Positions 58,260 through 64,000 of a DNA stretch of 64,000 bases are shown piece by piece (position 1 is the stretch's first letter; each line of letters begins with the position of its first letter). The position numbers and the translations under genes are program-made. The DNA is taken from the NCBI RefSeq assembly GCF_001439685.1, contig NZ_JYLH01000008.1, positions 186,001 to 250,000 on the forward strand, written 5' to 3'. The notes beneath the pieces were generated by a model that did not search any database, had not been told where the DNA came from, and saw only the letters and a program-made list of their open reading frames with translations. This DNA is from Pseudomonas libanensis. Its GTDB lineage: Bacteria > Pseudomonadota > Gammaproteobacteria > Pseudomonadales > Pseudomonadaceae.

Positions 58260-59344
58260 TCAGATTCACCCAAGGCAACCTTCTGGAAGCCAATACCGAA
58301 GCCCTCGTCAACACGGTGAATACCGTAGGCGTGATGGGCAAAGGCATAGCGCTGATGTTCAAAGAGCGCTTTGCAGAGAACTATCGTTTGTACGCGGCAG
58401 CCTGTAAGGCTGGCGAGGTAGAAACAGGCAAGGTTCACGTAACCGCAGTCAACGAACTGGAAGGTCCTCGTTGGATCGTTAACTTTCCGACTAAGCGCCA
58501 CTGGCGATCACCTTCGCAGATGACGTGGATTACCGAAGGTCTGCATGATCTACGCCGCTTTCTGATTGAAAACCATGTGACGTCCGTCGCTGTTCCGCCG
58601 TTAGGTGCGGGTAACGGGGGGTTGAAATGGCCTGAGGTCCGTGAGCAGATCGTTGAGGTGTTAAGTGATCTGGATGTCGATGTTCTGGTATTCGAACCGT
58701 CCAATCAGTACCTGAATGTCGCCAAACGCAGCGGCGTTGAGAAGCTCACACCTGCTCGCGCACTCATTGCTGAACTGGTGCGGCGGTACTGGGTGCTAGG
58801 TATGGAATGCAGCCTGCTGGAGATTCAGAAGCTGGCCTGGTTCCTGGAGCGTGCTATTGAAAAGCGGCCAGGCCTCAAGAACCCGCTGGATCTTAAGTTC
58901 GTTGCTCACAAGTACGGGCCGTATGCCAATCGGTTGGAACATCTGCTTAACAATCTGGATGGTAGTTATCTGCATTGCGATAAGCGCATCAGCGATGCGG
59001 AAATCAGCGATGTCATCTGGTTTGACCAAAACCGTAAAGCCTTTCTCCAAACCTACCTCAACACAGAGGCCAAAGAGTACTCACAAGCCTTGGAGTGCAC
59101 CGCCGAATTGATCGACGGATTTGAGTCGCCGTTTGGTATGGAGTTGCTGGCGACAGTCGATTGGTTGCTGAGCCAGAAAAATGTTTCCCCTAGCGTCCCT
59201 GCTGTGCGCGAGGCATTGAAACAGTGGGAAGGCGGAGCCGGTGCTGGTGCTCGTAAGAACAAGCTGTTCGACGACCAAGCGCTTGAGATTGCACTTAAAC
59301 GGCTTACGCACACCCCCTCCAATGCTCAGATGGCTATCTGTTGA
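58256..59344 (+). CDS. darG: DarG macro-domain antitoxin
   Basis: 362 residues. The N-terminal macro domain (about 1-155: [52 protein letters not shown]) removes ADP-ribose from DNA thymidines. The C-terminal domain (about 160-340: [40 protein letters not shown]) binds and inhibits DarT in characterised systems. Full length, with no broken motif. The start overlaps darT by four bases. There is one antitoxin for two DarT-fold proteins. A terminator follows. Confidence 0.93.
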   Translation: MIRFTQGNLLEANTEALVNTVNTVGVMGKGIALMFKERFAENYRLYAAACKAGEVETGKVHVTAVNELEGPRWIVNFPTKRHWRSPSQMTWITEGLHDLRRFLIENHVTSVAVPPLGAGNGGLKWPEVREQIVEVLSDLDVDVLVFEPSNQYLNVAKRSGVEKLTPARALIAELVRRYWVLGMECSLLEIQKLAWFLERAIEKRPGLKNPLDLKFVAHKYGPYANRLEHLLNNLDGSYLHCDKRISDAEISDVIWFDQNRKAFLQTYLNTEAKEYSQALECTAELIDGFESPFGMELLATVDWLLSQKNVSPSVPAVREALKQWEGGAGAGARKNKLFDDQALEIALKRLTHTPSNAQMAIC

Positions 59345-59351
59345 GGGTCGG

Positions 59352-59373
59352 AATGCCCGCTGACGCGGGCATT
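59352..59373 (+). terminator. Terminator of the DarT-DarG cassette
   Basis: AATGCCCGC, TGAC loop and GCGGGCATT form a perfect nine-pair stem, 8 bp after the darG stop. Only TT follows, so it may work with Rho or from both sides, since a convergent gene ends 60 bp away. Confidence 0.75.
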
Positions 59374-59432
59374 TAAGCCAATCTGTTGAGGCGCGCCCGG
59401 CCAGTCCTGACTGAGAAGCCCAGCAGGCTTTT

Positions 59433-60590
59433 TCAATCCAGTATCAAATGCGGCAAAAACCGACTCGAATCCTTGGTAATCAAACTGTCGTCCTCCCGCA
59501 CCCCAATCCCCGCCGCCTGGTCGCCAATCACCCAAGACCCGATCAACGTGTAGCTGTCACCAAACCGTGGCAACGGCGCAAACTCCTGAAGAATAAACGG
59601 CGCATCCGTGTAGGGTCCGTCCTCTTTCACGATCAGCCCATCAGCCGTTTGCAGCTCGATGTTCGCCCCCTCCCGCGAGAAGAACGGTTTGCGTACCCAG
59701 CCCTTCGGCACGGCTTTACCTGGGTCAGTATCCAGGTGTGACGCGAGCAAATTCGGGTGGCCTTTGTTGAACTCCCACAACAGCGGCAGGATGCCTTTGT
59801 TGGAGAGGATGGACTTCCACGCGGGCTCGAAAAACTGGGTGTCGCTCTCGGCAATCGCAGCGCCGAAAGGTTCGTGGAAGATGAACTCCCAGGCGTGCAG
59901 TTTGAACAGGTGGGGGATCCAGCGATCTTGTAGGTCGACGAAGCGGCCTTCGTTGGTCAGGCCGATGTCTTCGATGTCGATGTGGCGTGATTCGATGCCG
60001 ACTTTTTCCGCGACGAGGCGCAGGTAGTCGGTGGTGCCTTTGTCTTCGATCGAGTCTTTCATCGAGGCGAAGTAGAACGGCTGGTTGACCTGCAGTTGGG
60101 CGAAGGCCTGGTGCAGTTTGGTGTCGATGCTGTTGAATTGGTCGGCGTGTTTGGGCAGCAGGCCGCGTTCGATGCATTGCTCGAGCCAGCCCCACTGGAA
60201 TGCCGCGGCCTCGTAGAGGCTGGTGGGGGTGTCGTAGTTGAGTTCGAGCAGTTTGGCGGGGCCGGTGCCGTTGTAGGAGAAGTCCATGCGCCCGTACAAG
60301 TGCGGGTGGCCTTCGAGCCATGAGGTGCGGATCATGTCGTAGAAAGGCGCGGGGATGCTCAGGCGTTCGAGCAGTTCTTCGCTGTGGACCACGCGGGCCA
60401 CGAGGTCCATGCACATGTCATGGATCTCGGTGGTCGGGTCTTCGAGGTCGCGCTCGATTTGCTGGAGCGTGAACTGGTAATACGCGCGCTCGTCCCAGTA
60501 GGGTTCGCCGTCGATGGTGTGGAACAGAAAACCGAGGCTGTCGGCGGTCTGTTTCCAGTCATGACGCTCTGCGCAGTGGATCTTCTTCAT
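59433..60590 (-). CDS. ATP-grasp glutathionylspermidine-synthase-like protein (YjfC/YgiC)
   Basis: 385 residues. The synthetase (ATP-grasp) part of the Gsp family without the N-terminal amidase. Conserved: GRMDFSYNGTGPAKLLELNYDTPTSLYEAA (in parts), LFKLHAWEFIFHEPFG, WEFNKGHPNLLASHLD and KPFFSREGANIELQ. It probably forms an amide bond between a peptide or protein end and an amine; the true substrate of YjfC/YgiC is not known. It is the last gene of the minus-strand membrane operon and is convergent with darG. Confidence 0.87.
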   Translation of the reverse strand: MKKIHCAERHDWKQTADSLGFLFHTIDGEPYWDERAYYQFTLQQIERDLEDPTTEIHDMCMDLVARVVHSEELLERLSIPAPFYDMIRTSWLEGHPHLYGRMDFSYNGTGPAKLLELNYDTPTSLYEAAAFQWGWLEQCIERGLLPKHADQFNSIDTKLHQAFAQLQVNQPFYFASMKDSIEDKGTTDYLRLVAEKVGIESRHIDIEDIGLTNEGRFVDLQDRWIPHLFKLHAWEFIFHEPFGAAIAESDTQFFEPAWKSILSNKGILPLLWEFNKGHPNLLASHLDTDPGKAVPKGWVRKPFFSREGANIELQTADGLIVKEDGPYTDAPFILQEFAPLPRFGDSYTLIGSWVIGDQAAGIGVREDDSLITKDSSRFLPHLILD

Positions 60591-60601
60591 GCCTGCCTTC
60601 C

Positions 60602-61312
60602 TTAACTGCTCGACCCGCCGCCGCCCCAGCCGCTGCGAGCACTGGCCTTGCTGCCGAAGCCGCCACGGGAGGTGGCCGAGGACACGGAGCTCGATTGGTT
60701 GGTGGAGCGCAGCGTATTGGTGTAATTGCTGCTGCCGTACCGGGCCTGGTTGGAGCGGCCGAAGGTGGCCCCATTGGAGACGCGCTGGTTGAGCGTGGAG
60801 TTGCCGTAGTTGCCGCGATCATCGCGGTAGCGGTACACCGGCTCGGAGCGGTAGCTGTTGCGGTTGTTGCTCAGCATGTTGCCGATCAACAGGCCGGTCA
60901 GCAGGCTAGTGGTGGAGAAGCCTGAGCCACCACTTGCCTGAGCGTTGGCCGCTTGGGCATTGGCGGCGTCGACCTGGGATTGGGTCACCTGGCCTTCGGC
61001 GGTCAGTTCAAAGCCGCCGAGCCTTGGGATGAACTTGCCGGTGGAGTCTTGCTGGCACCAGTCGGCGACAAAGTCGGCATCGCAATCGGCCTGGCTGTCG
61101 TACACCGGCGCAATGCGGCGATGCTCGGCCATGGCGGTCATGTAGGCGTCCGAGCAGACGTCTACCGGGAGTTTTTCATCGGCACATTGCTGAACCGACT
61201 GGAAGTTGTACTTCTTCTGCAAATCGTAGGTTTTTTCCGTTGGCCCGCAGCCGGATATCGCCATGGCGACCGACGCTGCCAGCGACAGCTGGACGTACTT
61301 GCTTCGTTTCAT
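60602..61312 (-). CDS. DUF1190 (YgiB/YjfM-like) lipoprotein
   Basis: 236 residues. A lipoprotein signal with lipobox ISGC (SVAMAISGCGPTEKTYDL). Cys-containing blocks SVQQCADEKLPVDVCSDAYM and DSQADCDADFVADWCQQD are typical of DUF1190. The C-terminal half is Ser/Gly/Asn/Arg-rich and disordered, ending in GGGGSSS. It lies 11 bp before the ATP-grasp gene, as in E. coli ygiBC and yjfMC. Confidence 0.87.
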   Translation of the reverse strand: MKRSKYVQLSLAASVAMAISGCGPTEKTYDLQKKYNFQSVQQCADEKLPVDVCSDAYMTAMAEHRRIAPVYDSQADCDADFVADWCQQDSTGKFIPRLGGFELTAEGQVTQSQVDAANAQAANAQASGGSGFSTTSLLTGLLIGNMLSNNRNSYRSEPVYRYRDDRGNYGNSTLNQRVSNGATFGRSNQARYGSSNYTNTLRSTNQSSSVSSATSRGGFGSKASARSGWGGGGSSS

Positions 61313-61330
61313 CGGGAGCTCCGTGCGCAA

Positions 61331-61759
61331 TCAGTTCGAGGTGGGCGTCATGCACGCGGCATTCAACATGCCGACGCTGATGGCCACGGCGGCCACGTAG
61401 ATGCCGGCCGCGAGCTCGCCGTTCTTGATGCGCTCAGACGTGCCTTTGAGCACCAGGCTGGTCAGCAGAAATGCCAACAGTTGGACGACGGCTGCAATCA
61501 CTGCCCAGACCACGAAGTCGACGAGACTGACGGAGTAGGCAATCACGTTGCTGGCCGGAATGGCGAAGCCGACGATGGCACCGCCCAGGGCTACCGCTGC
61601 GGATGTGTTGCCTGCCCGGATCAGCTCGAATTCCTTATGCGGGGTGATGCGGGTGTAGATGAATTGGAACAGCGCGAACAGTACCGCAGCCCCCAGGATG
61701 TAAAGGACAAAGCCGAACACGGCAGCTTTGTTCAGGGAAATGGAGAGAGCTTCTAGCAT
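61331..61759 (-). CDS. DUF350 (YjfL-like) membrane protein
   Basis: 142 residues with four predicted helices (AAVFGFVLYILGAAVLFALF, TSAAVALGGAIVGFAIPASN, LVDFVVWAVIAAVVQLLAFL, AAGIYVAAVAISVGMLNAAC), a compact inner-membrane protein made of two DUF350 units. Function unknown; it keeps its place between the DUF2491 and DUF1190 genes. Confidence 0.88.
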   Translation of the reverse strand: MLEALSISLNKAAVFGFVLYILGAAVLFALFQFIYTRITPHKEFELIRAGNTSAAVALGGAIVGFAIPASNVIAYSVSLVDFVVWAVIAAVVQLLAFLLTSLVLKGTSERIKNGELAAGIYVAAVAISVGMLNAACMTPTSN

Positions 61760-61774
61760 GGGATGCTTCCTTTT

Positions 61775-62449
61775 TTAGAGCGCAGTCAGGTCGGTTGTGT
61801 ACAGTGAAATGCCCAGCGACGTGCTCAGGCTGATGGTGCCTTCGGCGTCTTCTTCGACGGAAAACAGCAAAAACTCGCGGCGATCGGTCAGGCCGGTGTC
61901 GCGTGCGTATAGCATCGAACGGTGCTCAATGCTGTAGGCCGCCTCCGGGCTGACGATTTGTTCGCTCATCGCCACCAATTCGGTCTGGCCGTCTTCGCTG
62001 CCCCACTCACGGAAAAACTCGACGCCATCGTGGGTGTAGGTTGGCAGCCCGATCAAGCTCTGTGGGCCCGCCAGCCGGCGCAGTTCCGCTTCACTGCTGA
62101 CGGTGACGTTACTGAGGTAGTTGAACAGGATCACCGACTCGACCTGCCCGGCGATGTCACCCGTGGTGTGCACCTGCAGCCAATAGTCTTCATCGTTCAT
62201 GTAATAGCGCGACAGCCAGGTCGACTGCCCGAGGTCAACGGTGCCGTTGGCCCAGATTTCCTGGGAGCCGGGGATCACCACCGAAGTTTTCTCATCGAGC
62301 AACAGTTTCAGGCTCGCGTCGAACATCAGGCCTTTGCCCGCTGCCAGGCCCAATGGCCCGTTGACCGGCAATGCTTGGTTGGCCGGCGCTTTCGAGTCAG
62401 TAGTGGCGTTTGGAGCTTCGAGCCCCATCAATTGTTTAAACCATCCCAT
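61775..62449 (-). CDS. DUF2491 (YjfK-like) protein
   Basis: 224 residues, soluble. Segments such as LLLDEKTSVVIPGSQEIWAN, WLSRYYMNDEDYWLQVHT and REFLLFSVEEDAEGTISLST match the DUF2491 family; GSQE and SRYY are well conserved as far as I remember. The start at 62449 (MGWFKQLMGLEAP) was chosen; the upstream frame overlaps the channel gene. Function unknown. Confidence 0.87.
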   Translation of the reverse strand: MGWFKQLMGLEAPNATTDSKAPANQALPVNGPLGLAAGKGLMFDASLKLLLDEKTSVVIPGSQEIWANGTVDLGQSTWLSRYYMNDEDYWLQVHTTGDIAGQVESVILFNYLSNVTVSSEAELRRLAGPQSLIGLPTYTHDGVEFFREWGSEDGQTELVAMSEQIVSPEAAYSIEHRSMLYARDTGLTDRREFLLFSVEEDAEGTISLSTSLGISLYTTDLTAL

Positions 62450-63470
62450 GGGAGATTTCCTTGAGCCGGGTGGAGGCGATATAGAAGAGTTCACCGCCCT
62501 CGACGCGGGTGGCGCTCGGCGGGTTGATCGCGGGTTGCTGAGCACCTTTGGCGCGATAGCCGATAAGGGTGGCGTTGTGCTGTTCTTTCAGCCGGGTGTA
62601 CAGGTCGCCGAACGTGGCCTCAAAGGCCTCGGGCAGTTTCATCAGGTATTGGGTGGCGCCCTGCCCCACACACAGCAGCTCATTGATGACGACTGATGAG
62701 CCGGGATCCTGGGAGGCACGCACCAACATTTCAATCGCCATGCTTGAGGTGCATTCCAGGCGAGGTGCGTAGGAGCTGGCAAGTGCGGCGATTTCACTTT
62801 CGTTGAAGTGGGCGACCACATGCCCGACGGGGTTCAATTGATTGACCGCCAGCACTGTGGCCAGCGTCAGGTCGTCAGATGGGGTTCGCACCAGCACACG
62901 TTCGGCACCGGGAACGCCGGCACGCAGCAGCAACGCGGTGGAGGACAGGCTTTCACCGCGGATGAACGCCGCTTTGCCCGGCATCGGGTTTTCTTCGAGG
63001 ATGCAGTCGCAAATCACGATCAGATTGTCATTGGAGGTTTCATCTTGCAGCAACAACTCGATGACCCGTTCGCTGGATGCGCCTTCCCAGCCGATCAGCA
63101 CGGTATGGCCGACCTTACCGGTGAAATCGCCTTTGCCTTTCATGCCTTTTCTCCATGCATCGATGACACTGCTGGTGGTTTTGCCGATGGCGGCCGTGAG
63201 CAGCGCAATACCGCCGAGCATGACCCAGGCTGCCACAAAAATGCGCCCCGCCGCGGTCTGCGGTGCGAGATCGCCATAGCCGACGGTCAGTGTGGTGGTC
63301 AGATAGAAGTAAACAAACGTCGCGGGGGCGGTGAGGTGTTGCTCGCCCAGGAATACCAGGCCCAGATAAGCCACGCCCAGGTGTACGCCCAAGGCAACGA
63401 CCAGGCCTGCCCAACCGAAGCGGTGAAAGAGGGACGAAGCGTAGCGGCGCAATAAAAGAAAGATCGACAT
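62436..63470 (-). CDS. Two-helix potassium channel with TrkA-N-like domain
   Basis: 344 residues. An N-terminal membrane part with a pore loop carrying the K+ filter TLTVGYGDLAP between two helices, plus a further helix before it. A cytosolic Rossmann/RCK-like domain (about 118-240) starts at HTVLIGWEGASSERVIELLL, followed by an RCK_C-like tail. It overlaps the DUF2491 gene start by 14 bp. Its place inside this operon suggests a role in envelope ion homeostasis with the DUF350 protein. Confidence 0.87.
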   Translation of the reverse strand: MSIFLLLRRYASSLFHRFGWAGLVVALGVHLGVAYLGLVFLGEQHLTAPATFVYFYLTTTLTVGYGDLAPQTAAGRIFVAAWVMLGGIALLTAAIGKTTSSVIDAWRKGMKGKGDFTGKVGHTVLIGWEGASSERVIELLLQDETSNDNLIVICDCILEENPMPGKAAFIRGESLSSTALLLRAGVPGAERVLVRTPSDDLTLATVLAVNQLNPVGHVVAHFNESEIAALASSYAPRLECTSSMAIEMLVRASQDPGSSVVINELLCVGQGATQYLMKLPEAFEATFGDLYTRLKEQHNATLIGYRAKGAQQPAINPPSATRVEGGELFYIASTRLKEISHGMV

Positions 63471-63542
63471 TTCATCCCTGGTTCCGTGGGTACTGGGTTC
63501 CTGACGAGGCGCTCGCCTTGGCATTTGGATGCTTAAGTGCGC

Positions 63543-64000
63543 TCACTCGGCATTAAACCTGCTGCGCGGTGCAGAGAGAAGTAGCTTGGCGGCAATAAAC
63601 CCGGCGAGCGCACCGAAGAGATGACCTTCGACGGAAACACCCTGCCGGGGCAGGAAGCCAAGGATCAGGCCGCCATACAGTACCGCCACCACACCGGCGG
63701 TTATCAGGTTGCTCCAGCTTCTGTGAAACCAGGCGCGCGCGAGCAGGTAAGCCCATAGCCCGAATACCCAGCCGCTGGCACCGACGTGAATGCCTGAAAA
63801 ACCGAACAGCCAGACCAACGCGCCACCCAGCACAATCACGATTGCGCTGACAGTAATGAAGCGGTGGAGCCCGTCGAGAATGACCAGGGTGCCCAGGAGC
63901 AGAAAGGCAATCAGGTTTGCGCTCAGGTGGGCAAAGGACGCGTGCAGAAACGGTGAGGTGAGGATGCCGACCAGGCCGTGCAGCGTTCGCGGGACCAACC
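63543..64000 (-). CDS. Rhomboid family intramembrane serine protease, partial
   Basis: About 152 C-terminal residues; the gene runs off the right edge of the window. The rhomboid core is clear: HASFAHLSANLIAFLLLGTL (the HxxxN region), the nucleophile in GIHVGASGWVFGLWAYLLAR (GxSG, Ser), and the second catalytic His in GVSVEGHLFGALAGFIAAK. The true start lies outside. It is probably the upstream gene of the channel-DUF2491-DUF350-DUF1190-ATP-grasp operon. Confidence 0.9.
   Translation of the reverse strand, partial: LVPRTLHGLVGILTSPFLHASFAHLSANLIAFLLLGTLVILDGLHRFITVSAIVIVLGGALVWLFGFSGIHVGASGWVFGLWAYLLARAWFHRSWSNLITAGVVAVLYGGLILGFLPRQGVSVEGHLFGALAGFIAAKLLLSAPRSRFNAE

Overview
The window is a high-GC chromosomal segment of a Pseudomonas, most likely of the P. 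fluorescens group. The gene order from ladS-thiD-thiE-hemL through miaB-ybeZ-ybeY-corC-lnt, leuS-lptE-holA, lipA-lipB, dacC-rlpA-sltB-rodA-mrdA-rlmH-rsfS-nadD-proA to mpl, the ethanolamine genes and ppa follows the order I remember for P. aeruginosa PAO1 (about PA3974 to PA4031). The ten short inverted-repeat REP elements, mostly about 89 bp and built around GGAGCTGGCTTGCCTGCGAT or GGAGGGGGCTTGCCCCCGAT, are typical of the fluorescens group.

Layout. 1-8.1 kb: LadS sensor (partial), thiamine and haem precursor genes, a Sel1-repeat protein, miaB, and ybeZ/ybeY. 8.1-16.4 kb: corC, lnt, a YdcF protein, leuS, lptE and holA. 16.6-24.8 kb: ArfA ribosome rescue factor, two MltB-type lytic transglycosylases, an LD-carboxypeptidase, lipoate genes, dacC and rlpA. 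24.8-30.8 kb (minus strand): the rod-shape genes rodA/mrdA with rlmH, rsfS, nadD and proA. 30.9-40.6 kb: alkyladenine glycosylase, a DedA-PAP2 fusion, lrgAB-like genes, a MaoC hydratase, a MORN-repeat lipoprotein with a legumain/caspase-like C-terminus, ubiX and mpl. 40.7-41.9 kb: an orphan proline-rich protein with features of a type III secreted protein. 42.1-49.8 kb: an ethanolamine module (sigma-54 activator, aldehyde dehydrogenase, permease, EutB, EutC) with a clear sigma-54 promoter. 49.9-52.8 kb: GNAT, DedA, MtfA and ppa.

52.8-59.4 kb is an accessory island, in part visibly lower in GC. It holds an S24-family repressor, a candidate structured RNA with its own terminator, a MazG-like nucleotide pyrophosphohydrolase next to a PD-(D/E)XK-DUF2075 helicase protein, a small DUF3077-type gene, and a translationally coupled three-gene DarT-like/DarT/DarG cassette. 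This is the most likely place for an unusual anti-phage system: two DarT-fold proteins share one DarG macro-domain antitoxin, beside enzymes predicted to act on nucleotides and DNA.

59.4-64 kb (minus strand): a conserved membrane/ATP-grasp operon related to E. coli yjfKLMC, with a potassium channel protein and a rhomboid protease running off the window end. No tRNA, rRNA, CRISPR array or insertion sequence was recognised.
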